Shown: positions 23,721 to 35,612, counted from the stretch's first letter. The stretch is 64,000 nucleotides of DNA from Hymenopus coronatus (GCA_030762935.1 CM060881.1:96708001-96772000); one strand, 5' to 3'. A program made the numbers and translations. Notes: generated by a model from the letters alone, not told the origin.

Positions 23721-24489
23721 TAGGTACGCTCATTGTTACGATAAGCATAAGAAAAAAGCTAAAAATTGAAGCAGTAGCGAATTTAGAAAGAAGTTTCCTA
23801 CTAGTGAAGTACATAAGAAATAAACTTGAGCTTTCTTCACCTTGGTGAGGAAAAGAAGTAGAGTAACACTATGGGGAATAGAGAGTGAGATGAACATGAT
23901 AGCACTTGCAGAGAAACGTGGTATGCAGCAACATGTTAAAATAGCCCCTCGAGTATTGGCCAGACTAATTGCCCCTCGCTATCCAAAAGGCGCAGCTAAG
24001 CTGCTGTTGCTATGCTATCCCTTTTCAACGAAAACAGATTTGAAGCTCCAATAATAATCATGAGGCCGTACGGTGTTTGTGTGGTTGGGCAAGCCGCCGC
24101 TAGAGGGACGTGATCCAGCCTTATATATCGAGTAGCCTCATCCAACATGTATGAGCTATTAGCGAACTGGGTTCTGAAAGCCGGCCCACTACAACGATTA
24201 GTGATATAATCGTGGAATTAGAAGGGCGCACTGGGCCTCCAGCGCTACTCTGCACTTCCCTTCTTAATTTATTGATCTGTGCAGTCTTTTTAAGGGGTGT
24301 TCGCCGCCAAACTTGAAGCCGAACGGTTCTAGAAGACAAGATATAGATATATCTTTCAATTATATTGACTTATTTTCACAACTGTGTATTAAAACGGCAG
24401 TCCAAAATAATTTAATCCCCACAAGATTTGTAAAGCCCAGAACCACACAAAAATCTACTTAAAATATAGACCAACAAACACAAACACAG
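23721..24489. other. Unassigned, GC-richer around 23840-24320
   Basis: Two short frames (70 codons +, 72 codons -) have no domain. Composition differs from the AT-rich surroundings. It is free of R1 and of the SINEs I recognise and may be an old element or a conserved non-coding block. Confidence 0.35.
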
Positions 24490-24683
24490 GGCCGCATCGT
24501 GGCTGAGTGTTTAAACTACTCGCTTTTCACCCAGACGATCCCAAGTGACCTCATGTGAGATTTGTGGTGGACAAAGCGGCGCAGGGACGGGCTTTCTCCG
24601 GTTTCCCCGCCTTTGCATTCCATCGTTGCTCTATCTTCATCGCCTGCGGTGCCACAAGTATTTAAAGCGGGCGTTAAACATGA
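24490..24683 (+). mobile_element. S3 family tRNA-derived SINE
   Basis: GGGCCGCATCGTGGCTGAGT then CAGACGATCCCAAG forms the tRNA-like head. The body has GAGATTTGTGGTGGACAAAG, CTCCGGTTTCCCCGCC and AAAGCGGGCGTTAAACATG, followed by an A-rich tail that merges with an R1 right end. A second copy lies at 34122-34272 on the other strand. Confidence 0.7.
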
Positions 24684-25571
24684 TAAAAAAAAGATCTGAC
24701 ACTCCGTGACTTTCTCTAGCTGCTCTACAAATAAACTTCTCACAACAAGTGATTCTTCTTTATACAGAATGTTAATCGAGATAAACATTAGCAGAAAGTA
24801 GAAGGGAACTAAGGGAATGCACTGGGCTAGAGTGATGGTCAAATGTTTTAAAAGCTGTTCTTATGGGATTGTCATTGTAAATCGCTTGTTTGCTTGGCCA
24901 GGAATAGAACAAAAGAAAAACGGACACTTCTTGTCTGAGAAAAGTAAAAGTACTTCACAACTGAAACCATTAACAAGAAATATCTTGGAAATGGTTACAA
25001 CCACAACAAAATTGCAAGGGACATAAATTGTGTGTTTTGTTGAGATCTACAACTTTGTGTAGTACGTTTTTGTTTATCTCTTACAGTATAGCAGTTAAGC
25101 AAAATTCAGAAAAATTCATCCAGAATAAAGAGGTCTGCAGAGGCTATTCTCAGAAAATTCAAAATATAAATTTTATTTGGGATATAAATATCTTTTTTAG
25201 TATACGGGATTTTAATTAAAATCGTTAAGCCATTTTGAGTAAATAAATATTGTAGAAAAAATTTCCATGCAAAGGTTAGCTGGGGGTGGAGGGATTTTCT
25301 TGAAAATCTTCGTGTCGCATCCTTGGAAGATACTAAACTTAAATACCAAGTTTGGTGTTTAAAGGACTTTTCGTTTTTGAGCTATGCTGCCCACACACAG
25401 ACAGACACACACAAATACACACTGACAGACAGAAAGGCAGACACACACAGACATTTTTTCTAAAATTGCTTTTCTAGGATTCAGGGGTTCTCAAAACATA
25501 TATATTCCGGTGAAATCTCGGTATCGAATTTTTGGATGCAATACACTGTAGTACGTGTAGAGAAAGTAAAA
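24684..25571 (-). mobile_element. R1 dispersed repeat, full-length copy
   Basis: From AGATCTGACACTCCGTGACT and TTCTCTAGCTGCTCTAC to TCTTCGTGTCGCATCCTTGG, ACCAAGTTTGGTGTTTAAAG, a CA tract with ACAGACAGA variants at 25395-25455, TTCCGGTGAAATCTCGGTAT, ATACACTGTAGTACGTGTAG and AGAAAGTAAAAAG. It is complete. Confidence 0.9.
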
Positions 25572-25762
25572 AGATACAAAGACAATGATCTACGTCTTCC
25601 ATTAACAACTGCAGAAACATTTAAATTGTCATAATCTTGAATAATTAGATGAAAACTTTGGTAACACAATATATCAGTGTAATAGAAGCAAAAGCTACTA
25701 TTTCATATTATATCAACAGTATCAATACTGAATTAATAAACACGCAGGATTTATTCTCAATT

Positions 25763-25883
25763 TTTACTTTCTCTACACGCACTATGTATTGCATTCCACC
25801 CAAAAATTCGATAGAGAGATTTCCCCGGAATTAGACGTTTTAGGGTCCCCTAAATCCAAAAAAAGTATTCTAGTAAAAGGTTC

Positions 25884-25927
<44 letters not shown>

Positions 25928-26309
25928 GTGTGTCCGTGAGCAGCACAGCTCAAAAACGAAAAGTCGGTTAAATATCAAACTTGGTGTTTAAGTTCTGTAA
26001 CTTCCTAGGATGCCCCACGAAGATTTTCAAGACAATCCCCCTACCCCCAAGTACCCATTGCATGGAAAAAAATTCAAAAATTTTGATTTTCTCAAAAATA
26101 GCTCTAACGATTTTGATTAAAATTTTGTATATTGAAGACATTTACATAATAAATAAAATATATATCTTGAATTTTTTGGGTATAGCCTCCGAAGATCTCT
26201 TCATTCTGGATGAATTTAGTTGAATTTTGCATACTGATAAATCGTCAAGAGATACACAAAAACTTACTATACAAAAATGTAGATCTGGTTAAAACACACA
26301 ATTTATGCA
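25763..26309 (+). mobile_element. R1 dispersed repeat, 3'-truncated by a mariner relic
   Basis: TTACTTTCTCTACACGCACT, CCACCCAAAAATTCGATAG, GT tract 25885-25925, CTCAAAAACGAAAAGTCGG, CAAACTTGGTGTTTAAG and GATTTTGATTAAAATTTTG. It stops after ACACACAATTTATGC, where mariner sequence starts. Confidence 0.88.
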
Positions 26310-26470
26310 ATCAAACGTTCATTTGATATCATTGGCGGCAACATTTTTTCAAGCGGATATTGCAAAGCTTGTGCACATGTACGATAAATGTCTCAGACTT
26401 TTCGGTGATTATGTTGAAAAATAACCATAAGTGTACAAAACTTTTAGTAATCACATAATTGTTTTCTATG
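26310..26470 (+). mobile_element. Mariner transposon relic, transposase C-terminus only
   Basis: Positions 26344-26424 read FFQADIAKLVHMYDKCLRLF then GDYVEK-stop, the conserved C-terminal end of mariner transposase (FF..GI.KL...Y.KC....GDYVEK). The reading frame is intact over these 26 codons and for several before it, but nothing of the catalytic core is present. It differs from the relic at 6518, so the two are separate insertions. It sits at the same R1 position (after ACACACAATTTATG) as the breakpoint of the other R1/mariner pair approximately. Confidence 0.8.
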
Positions 26471-26474
26471 AACT

Positions 26475-26926
26475 TGAACATAGCTCAAAAACGAAAACCC
26501 TAAAAACTTCTTTATTCTAGATTATTTTTATTGAATTTAAAACTGGTAAACTGTAAAAGATAAACAAAAACATGTATGTATAAAAAAAACACACAATTAT
26601 GTCATACACACCTTTTTTTCGTGTAGTTGGTTTTAGAGATTCCTTGTTATTGATTTCAGTTTTAAAATAGTAAAACTTTTCTCATACTGGGAGTTGTCAG
26701 TGTTTGACCATGCAAAGAAACGGGTTCGATCTCATAGCAACTACTTTTAGAGCATTTAACTGTCGGTTTAGCCGAGTGTATTCCCTTATTTTCCTTTTAC
26801 TTATAAGGAACTATGTAATAAGACCATTTCTGTTAATGCTTTAGCATTAAATAGAAGAACTAGCATATTAACAATAATATGTTATAAAGATGTAGAGAAA
26901 GCTATGGAATGGAGCACAGATTTTTG
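26475..26926 (+). mobile_element. R1 dispersed repeat, right part with internal deletion
   Basis: ATAGCTCAAAAACGAAAACCC jumps to CTTCTTTATTCTAGATTATT, skipping about 200 bp. The rest is normal to GATGTAGAGAAAGCTATGG and GGAGCACAGATTTTTGG. A 45-bp left-end scrap in reverse orientation follows at 26927-26975. Confidence 0.75.
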
Positions 26927-26975
26927 GTTGGATGTGCAATACACTCTCTACCTACTATGTGTGTCTATAGTACTT

Positions 26976-27261
26976 AGTATATAACGTTATAAATGAAGTC
27001 ATTGTAGTGACTAAGGAAAACATCAGTGCTATCTCCGAGTTGGTGTACATACATACACCAAGTATATTGCAATGGAGTGTGCCACATTTGTAATGGTACC
27101 GCACTAGATACCAGTGATTAGAGCAGCTGTGGCCAGGATTTACGGATGTAATCCCTTACAGGGGGAACAGGCAAGAAGCTGTACAGGACGTTTTGAAACA
27201 ACCTTCCCATACTGTTCCAAATAGGAAGAAGACTGTGAATGAAAATAAAGTAAATCTATTC
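26976..27261. other. Unassigned
   Basis: Moderately GC-rich, with ACGGATGTAATCCCTT that could be a decayed B box of a SINE, but this is weak. Confidence 0.3.
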
Positions 27262-28144
27262 AAAAAAAAAAAAAATATGATGTGTTCCATTCACGTGACT
27301 TTCTCTATATCTCTGCAATACATTATTTTTAAAAAGCTTATGCTTCTATTTATTTCCTGCTAATCGAGAAAAAATAGCAGAAATAGACTTATTATTTGCT
27401 TCCTTGTAAGTAGAAGCGAAATAAGGAAGTACCATAAGTTAAAGTGATTGTAAAAGCTGGTTTCTATGTGACTGAAGTTCCTTTGTTTGTATGGACACGA
27501 GTTCACAACGTCCTGTATGAAAAAAGTATAAGTTTTATAGCTGAAACCAAAAACAAGGAATATCTAAAAAAAAAAAAAAAAACAATCATCTTCACGAAAA
27601 AAAAATGTATATAGCATAAATTGTGTGTTTTAAAGTGCTCTACATTTGTTGTGTGATAAGGTTTTATCCATATCTCACGGTTTGGCAGTTATGCAAAATT
27701 CCGTAAAGTGGACCCAGAATAAAGTAGTCTTCAGAGGCTATTCCCAGAAAATTCAAGATATACATTTTATTTGTCAGGTAAATATCTTTAATATACGATA
27801 TTTTAATCAAAATCGTTAGAGGCATGTTTTAGAAAAACAAAATTTTTGAAAAAACTTCTATGTAAAGGGTAGTTTGGGGTGGGAGGATTTTTCTCAAAAT
27901 CTTCGTGTCGCATCCCTGGAAGATACTAAACTTAAATTCCAAGTTTAGTATTTTACCGACTTTTCGTTTTTGAGTTATCGTGTTCACAGACACGCGGACA
28001 CACGGACCTTTTTCTGAAAATACTTTTTTGATACAGGGGACCCTAAAACATATACTTCCGGTGAAATCTCGGTATCGAATTTTTGGTGGAGTGCAATATC
28101 TTCTCTATACACTATGTACATAGTACGTATAGAGAAAGTAAAAA
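27262..28144 (-). mobile_element. R1 dispersed repeat, full-length copy
   Basis: Starts with an A run and TATGATGTGTTCCATTCACG, and ends with CTATACACTATGTACATAGT and AGAGAAAGTAAAAATG. The left end contains a perfect 14-bp palindrome, ACTATGTACATAGT (28111-28124), inside a longer hairpin. A good reference for that end. Confidence 0.92.
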
Positions 28145-29611
28145 TGTTATGTATTATAAAATATATTTTACCATAAATTAAGCTATGAGAACACATTAAC
28201 AAAGATTATAAAAGGTATACAACAACAATAAAAGTTATAACAATAAAAGAGAAAAAAATAAAAAAATAAAGCGATTTAAAACCATAATACATTTTACGTT
28301 CTGTTTAAACCATACAAATAATTTCAAAATATGGCTACGGAATGTTTTAGGATGTTCTCTGTGATTGTTTATTTCACACTTCTGTTAATTTTATATTTCG
28401 TCCTCCATTTCAAAAACATATTTGCTCATTGAGATCCAAAAAAATAGGTCTCCTACTGTTTTTTTTTCTGAGATTGTATTAGTCTTTAAAATTCGAAATA
28501 TTTTGGGGATGGAAACAAAAGTTTCAATTCGACAGTGAATCATTGGGATTTCCTTTTCATAAAAGCTGTAAACAGGTCAGAATTTATATTTTATCCATAA
28601 TCATTCTATCTGTTATGCCGTGCACACTTAGTACTCTGATCGATCATAGATACAACTATTCAAAATGCCATTGCTCGAAACGGCTATAACATGACTTTTG
28701 CCCAAAACCGTTTCAATTTAGTCATCCGATTTAGTTAATATTGGAACCCATAAAAATCCTACATTTTAATAATTAAATATTTCGTTATAAGCATATTGAG
28801 AAATCATACATTAAAAAAAACATAAAAAAGACACATACAAACTCCGGTTTAAGACAAGGATTTCCGGTTCACCAAAACCTTAGATCTGTTTTAAAACTTT
28901 TTTTTTTTCAAAATTATTGAATTTTAATATGAAAATATCAACACATCACATTAATGCTTGAAAATTCGATATGTCGAGAGCAACTCTACAAATTTAATAG
29001 ATTAAAAATAACAGAAGAAGTAAATAAATATTTATATTGCACACAACAACAAAACAGTTTCGAAGCTATGCTTTTAGTTTGGAATTTGTTAGGGTGTTTT
29101 TAAAATAACCACTCAACTCGCAGTGACTCATATCCCAGCTATTAAATTGAGTTTTTCGACCTGAATTTACGTATCCAACTCCTGTCCTAAACACGGATGT
29201 ATGGGGAAAACAATTAACTATATTAGCATTCATCTCAGAACCCACAAAAAGTTACTTAAAAGGTATCTAAATTTTATGTAGTATGTTTTCATTTGTTTCT
29301 ATACTTTACCGGCAATACAAAAGACATTTATAGGTTTTTAGCAGAAAATCCAAGGTATATTAAAATGTAATGAAACCAATTGTTGCAGCTATAATACCTG
29401 TAGCAGCAACAATAGTTCAAGGTCTATTAATTGTTTCTTCATTTATATTAAATATGGGCATCCTAAGAAATATATACTTGTACCTATATATAACCATTTT
29501 GAGAAATTCGAAGTTTATAAAAATGTTTCCTTAAATATTTTCTGGAAAATCATAGTGGCTTATCTGAATCCAAATATTTATCCGCCCATGTGCAAACTTT
29601 TTATAAAATCC
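28145..29611. other. Mostly unassigned AT-rich DNA with one R1 scrap and a small hairpin
   Basis: About 29240-29365 resembles the centre of R1 in reverse (AAAAAGTTACTTAAAAGG, TAGTATGTTTTCATTTG). A hairpin with 11-bp arms, ATTGTTGCAGC...GCAGCAACAAT with one mismatched pair, spans 29379-29413. No gene was seen. Confidence 0.4.
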
Positions 29612-30325
29612 ATATTCACATCCGATGTTACTTTCACATTAGTTTCTCTCCCTATTCAGCAACAAACTATTCATACCCTTATTTTTTCTATTTACTTCAC
29701 GCAATATTGATACTTACGGAAATACTTCTATATATGCTAGACTAAAGCGGTAATCAAATGTTTTAAGAACTGGTGGCTATGGGAAAGAAAAATTAATAAC
29801 GATTTTATATTTGAGACATGTATATGAACTACTTAAAATTAAAACTAATAATCAAAAATGTCTCGGAAGCGGCTAACTTTACAAAAAGCTTATTTAACAT
29901 AACTTGTATGTTTTATGGGCTCTATTTATTATGTAATACGACTTCTGCATCTCTTGTGGTTTACCAGTGATGTATAAGTCATCCTGAATGAACAGGCGTC
30001 CTATTCTTAGAAACTTCATCCTTAAAATACATTTCATTTAACATAAAAACATCTTAAATATATATTTTAATCAAAATCATGACTGCCACTTTTGAGAGAA
30101 TCAAAATTTTCGTAAAACTTTCCATTAAAAGGAGTTTGGGTAAGGGAATTTTCTTGAAAATATTCGTGTATTGGTATTTAACCAAATTTTATGCTGTTCA
30201 CAGATACACGCACGCGCGGACACATACACATACATACACGAACTTTTTTCTAAAAATGTCTTTTCAAAGTCAAAACTTATTTTCGGCGAAACCTTGACAT
30301 CATGACATCGTGAAAGAAAGTAAAA
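29612..30325 (-). mobile_element. R1 dispersed repeat, old copy
   Basis: TCCGATGTTACTTTCACATT, GCTAGACTAAAGCGGTAATC, TTTCTTGAAAATATTCGTG and GCGGACACATACACATACA are in reverse R1 order, ending GTGAAAGAAAGTAAAAATG. The palindromic left end has decayed. A further left-end scrap lies at about 30345-30405. Confidence 0.7.
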
Positions 30326-30409
30326 ATGCCTATTTTATTTTTGTTTTAGTGGGCCTCAAAGCATGTACTTCCATTGATATCTCGTTATAGAAGTTTTGAA
30401 ACATGCGCT

Positions 30410-32004
30410 AGGGAATTAAAAGGGCGTAGCATGGTTGCCATCAAGAGGCAGGCTCACCAAAACGTTTGCTAGGTAAGGAGGAAGAGTTGTACATCCCTCG
30501 CTGGAGTTGTATATCTCACAAAAGTTAGTATACATGAATATTCCGTTTGTTGCTGGTGGTAAAGTTATGAAATAAGGGAGGGATGTTGGTCGCCCATTAA
30601 CAAAACCTGCACCCCACAACACTTATGAATCATTACTCCCGCCCTAAGTGGATTATGAGCACGAGGTATATGAATGTTTAATGGTGTAAGTGGATTACAA
30701 GGGGGCACCCTCTTCGCTGTCTCTCTCTCCTCTCTCACTCTCTCCCTCTTGCTCTCACAAGCTGTGTGTCCGTGCTTGCCCACCCTCTACTTAAGATTTT
30801 AAACTGCAAATACTTCAGCTTTGTTTATTCATCCTTTGTGGTGCACCTAACGTAGAGTTTTTGTGCATGCTTAGACTTGCCTTTTTGTATATCAGCTTAT
30901 TAATCACAAAAATATTCTCAAGAAATTGCTTTTAAACTTATATCGATATAACATTTAAAATTGTGTTGCTTAAAATATCACAGAACTAATTGAACAACAG
31001 TCAATTTTTTTCAATTTGTTAATATGTTATATACTTTACATATATTACAATTGTAAAAGTTATCTTTATTACTTCAAGATTTAGAAGATTTTAGTCTTAA
31101 TTCGTTGCTTACACAACAATTCGCTCGACACGTTGACAAATAACTGCTCACGCTAATGCTGCTGCCGCACTCCGTGAACTTATAGTTGAAACTGACTCGT
31201 CTGACTTGCAGCTCTTCTTTTACACCTGTCGATGACGTTAACAGAAATTTCCAGAAAAATCGAAAATTTTAGCACGTGTCCACTGCGCCGAGATTTTGCA
31301 TTTTAGGGCTTTGAGTTAGTGCCGCCGCTCTTCACGTGTTAAATTACACCCTCTGTGACAATGAATGCGGATACTTATAAGAAACCGACCAAACTATAAA
31401 TAATAAGCCTTCTGTAGCAAACCGTTAACTCAGGTGCGGCCGGCGAGGCACAGACACCATATTAGAACAAGATATGCAGGTATTTTTCTTGTAGGAAATT
31501 TATGTCTATGTATTATGTTTTACCTGTTATATAAATGTAATATACATGGAGACTATTGCAAATTAATAGATATATTTTTAAATTCGTAACAATACCTAAT
31601 ATAAATGTATCTCTCTCTTTATATATATATAGTGTTAAAGAACTATACCAAAATAATTTGCGAGATTGTGCACGTGACTAATATAAGTAATTTGAGATCA
31701 GCGATGCATGATCCCCGGATACACATAACGCAACTACATAGCGTTAGACGTGTGGGTATCAGGTACTGATAAGTCGGTTTTAAAGCAAAGTAGGTTGAAA
31801 AAATTGCTTAGAATGTCCTTAATACTGCTGCCCGAGTATAGAAATATTGATTTTTAGGAGCTCGTTACTAACGCTCTCAAGCTTTAATGTCGCAAAAATC
31901 TGTAAAATCTCGAACTAATCACTTGACAGTGCGACACTGAACATTCATTAACTACGTTTTTGAGGTAGCCTACTCTGGAGGTGTTTTTTCAACTGCACTA
32001 CTGG
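30410..32004. other. Unassigned, repeat-poor; GC-richer at about 30420-30790 and 31120-31450
   Basis: Two GC-richer blocks are separated by AT-rich DNA. Neither has a credible coding frame. The first ends in a CT/GA-rich tract. These are the longest repeat-poor sequences of the upstream half and so are candidates for conserved non-coding elements. Confidence 0.35.
30711..30757. promoter_or_regulatory. CT/GA-rich tract with several GAGAG motifs
   Basis: Nearly pure pyrimidine on + (CTGTCTCTCTCTCC, CTCTCTCACTCTCTCC). Its complement contains repeated GAGAG, the recognition core of the GAGA factor in insects. It may equally be simple sequence. Confidence 0.3.
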
Positions 32005-32090
32005 CTTAATGCGTTACGCGGGAAGCTGCTATCCCAAAGGTCATGAGTTCGATTCTAGTTATAGAGTAAACGTTTTTGATTATTATTTTT
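32005..32090 (+). mobile_element. Possible tRNA-derived SINE fragment
   Basis: GGCTTAATGCGTTACGCGGG with CATGAGTTCGATTCTAG gives an A-box/B-box arrangement at tRNA-like spacing. No body or tail was recognised. Confidence 0.4.
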
Positions 32091-32375
32091 TTCATTCCAG
32101 ACGAAGTGCCGCCATACGTGAACGAGACCCGAACTCGGAAACTATCTTTCACTTGAAAGCCAGTACCATATTACCACTGTAATATGTCCCTTTGTTTTTC
32201 GTGTTATGCTCTCGAATGATTGATAAATTAGCCAGTGGCGTACTGGCACTTCAGAAACTTATGGCCGTTACTTCGACATTTCAATAAATAGGTCATAAGT
32301 CTACTATCTCAAATTACTTATTTAAGTAATCTACATATTCTGTGAAAATATTTCGGTATAGTTCATTAACATTCT

Positions 32376-32412
<37 letters not shown>

Positions 32413-34121
32413 ACTATATTAAACTTATCAGAACATTTTTTTTAAAAACAAGAATATTCAACAATTTTATACTAAAGCGTAATATGAGGTTAAGAAAATA
32501 CGATAAAAATCGCCTTCCTTTTTCTTCTTTCTTTCTCTTTCGTTTCTCGCAAGGGGCGGAAGAGGATCTAAGCACCGCGGTCAAAAACCTGTTGTGCCTT
32601 AAGTAAGCTCGTGGAAGAGGGGACGGAATAAAATGATCTGAAAGGATGTTGCCCGTACCAAGTAGTGGCATGTGCTTAAATTGCGGGGTCCCTAACCTTA
32701 CGAGATGGCGATATTCCTGCAGGCACCCCCATTTCTCCTCCGAACTGGCCTGGTCCGTAAAAGAGGAGAGGGAAACATTTACAGAGCGCACATGCACCAC
32801 GCACCACTAACAGTCATCCTCCGTATCCCGAAAGGTGTTTTGAAATGAAATGAAATGATAGGTTAATGAAATACCGGTAAAAAAAGTCGTGATATTAGAA
32901 AAACTACGCAAGCATTCGCCTGACCACATGGAAAACTATGGGAAAAAAAAAAAAAAAAAAAACTCGACGGGGATGAAACCTGGCCGTATAATTTCAATTT
33001 ATTATAAGATGTTGTGTCGAATTTCTTAATTTTAATAGGTTTAAAACTAAAAAAATGTGCAAGCATGTTAAATATGGCACTATTTTAACGTTGTTAAATA
33101 TTTCACTATTTTAATTATGTAAAATAATTAATATCATCTGAATTATTTAATAGTTTCAACTAGTGCATATTATGTTTTAAATCTATAAAATGTTTCTGAA
33201 AATGTCAAGGTAATCAGTTATACAGTATTTTGAAAGCTGAAAAGTGCTGAAAAATGGAGAGTTTAAGTTCAACATGGTATTTTTAGGCCCAAGTAAATAG
33301 CCATTAGTGGTTTTAATATTGTTGACATTGACAGAGCAATTGCGTATCATGACAGTAAGTGGAATAACCCCCCCCCCCGCCAAATATATACAGGTACTTT
33401 GCCTTAACGTCACGGAAATTTCAAAAGTTAGGAAACATTTTTCAGTTTGCATGGAAGTTCCTCATGAGGCCAATGCGATTAGCTACTATCATCTCCAGAC
33501 CACCAGGAGTCGCTCTTCTGCTCAACTTGCATTTGCAATGAGCATGTAGACTTGGTAGTGTGATGCTCTGGAGCTGACAAAGAGAGTCTGTGTCTGTGTT
33601 GGAACTGTCAGTCGAGCTATAAATTTTATTTGTCCATCGGGAGCAAGCTGCTTCCTTCTTCTTCCTCTTGCTTTGGGACCGAGATTACAGTGCTTCGTGA
33701 TAAGGAATCGCAACGAACCACGTGGTATAGTCTGGTATGGAACTCTTTCGTTACCACACTTATTTCACAACCTAGATAATATAAAACTCATAAATATATG
33801 GAAAACATTAAGTAATGTTTGTATCCCATTTAAATAATTGATTATTAATAACAAAACTCAAGTTATAACTATCATTGTAACGGTGAATGTTATGACGAAA
33901 AATCATGTGTGAAACTTAGAAAATAAGAAAAAAAAAAAGCCGATATTCTTTCTTTCTTGCCCTCGAGACTTATAAACCAGGTTTTGGGGTCAGACACCTG
34001 TGTTGGGCAGAGGTTCTGGATCAGACAATAGCCAGGATGGGGGATCAGTACGATGCCTGGTATGAAAGTGGGGAAATAGGTGATACGAAATGACGGTGAA
34101 ATATAGGACACGAAAGATGAT
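32091..34121. other. Unassigned, with simple repeats and one possible retroelement tail
   Basis: A GT tract lies at 32380-32409, an A run at about 32942-32960 and a run of 11 C at 33368-33378. Positions 32555-32860 are GC-richer and end in a GAAAT-type tandem tail, as some retroposons do. The 128-codon minus frame there has no domain. The rest holds nothing recognisable. Confidence 0.35.
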
Positions 34122-34272
34122 TATAAAGCATTCATGGTGGGGGAAACCGAAGGACCCGAAGAAAATTCAGACCCTTCATCCACCACAAATCCCACACGTG
34201 GTATCTTGGGATCGTATCCAGGCCACCTGAGTGAGAGGCGAGCAGTCTAACCACTTGGCCACGGCTCCTCCC
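34122..34272 (-). mobile_element. S3 family tRNA-derived SINE, minus strand
   Basis: Its reverse complement begins GGAGGAGCCGTGGCCAAGTG and GGATACGATCCC (tRNA A and B boxes), then GGGATTTGTGGTGGATGAAG and GGTTTCCCCC, matching the copy at 24490. Confidence 0.7.
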
Positions 34273-34384
34273 AAAACATGATCAAGCTTTATAAAAAAAT
34301 TATACAATACTCCATTTTTGGTAGTAATTCCTCCCTTTCCAAAACGACTCAAGTCAAATTATAACACTAGGGGAAAACAGAGAT

Positions 34385-34695
34385 ATACACAATCCCAACT
34401 GTCCAGCATTTGAGTCCACAGATATCCCCTCGTGAGTTAAAAGAGCTGCAGAACTCAACGAGGCTATTCAAAATTGAAACCAAATAGTTGGGAACCTTGT
34501 TTTACCCCTCTTGCTTAATAGTAGAGACGGTGAGTGAGTAGCGCCCATTGAGAGAGTTAAAACGAAGGTGCCTACGCCAGTTCCCCATTGTAGGTTTTAG
34601 CTTGAAATAGTCCCGTTGAGTTCTGCAATTTTTTTAGTGCACTAAGAGATATTTACATACCTCAAATACGGGGCAGTTGGACCACCCGATACTCT
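34385..34695 (-). mobile_element. FB fold-back element, copy 1
   Basis: About 310 bp with long inverted arms. The left arm (about 34390-34490) has GATATCCCCTCGTGAGTTAA and AGAACTCAACGAGGCTATTC. The right arm (about 34595-34690) is its complement: CTTGAAATAGTCCCGTTGAG, TTCTGCAA and CAAATACGGGGCAGTTGG. The centre is in the opposite orientation to copy 2. It has no coding capacity, so it is a non-autonomous DNA element. Confidence 0.75.
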
Positions 34696-34739
34696 CTTTG
34701 TTATGGGTATTACTGGGTTCAACCAACAAACTTTAGGGG

Positions 34740-35612
34740 TTACAAAGGAGATTCAGAAGAGCATTTTGATGTAACACATTTACATCTTCCAAGTTTATAA
34801 CAGGTAAATATCAAGAACGAACCAGAATGCCGCGGATTAAGATTCCCAGCATAGCTATTATTTTCCGGTAATAGTTGGCATACTATGTTCAAACAATTCA
34901 TGTGAATGCCTCTGTAACATCTGCTCAAACTTTGAAAGATACTTAAGTTTGTTTTACTCTAAACGTATGTGATTCTTCAGTTTGAAAATAAAAAAGTGTT
35001 TAGTCGTTTGCACGGGGTTTGAATTTTATACCATCAGATTAGGCTTTGCGATCTTTACTGATTGCGCTATTTCTACAGCTAACTGTTGTATTTCTCTCGG
35101 GTATGTATAGTTCTCCATGGAAAATGAAGGTATCCAGAGTGCGCTGCCCTGACGTAACAGTTTTCAGAACAATCATTCATTATAACTACTTTTATTTGCA
35201 TTTAAAAATATTTAAATGAAAAGTCGTAAGTCACTAACCTTAGGTGTCCTATATCAAGGTCTTCCTATACAATCCTCTCTAATCCCTGACGGTAGAATTC
35301 AGTAATACTCCATAATATTGGGATTTGTGAATTAGGATACCATAATTGAGGATGCTAACAAATGAAGCACATCTATAATCATTTATTTTGCTGTGAAATT
35401 CAATTAGATCAGTCTAATTTCAATATCTCAGACATCCTTTTTATTTCTATATCTCTTATTTCTTCATGATACACTGGATTTCTTGATATTCCTCACACTG
35501 TGCATATCAGAAAAGTAGGCTTTTATTAAGCTATTCTGTGTTATATCCATAGGAGATCACTAAAGCCTGTTAATACCTATTTCAAAAGATGTAAGAATCA
35601 GTTCAGACAGAT
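34740..35612. other. Unassigned
   Basis: No gene or repeat was recognised in about 870 bp. Confidence 0.35.

Noticed and set aside
32414..32800. A 128-codon minus-strand frame
   Set aside because: No domain, an overlapping + frame, low-complexity ends (KRKRKKEEK) and a location in a likely retroposon tail.
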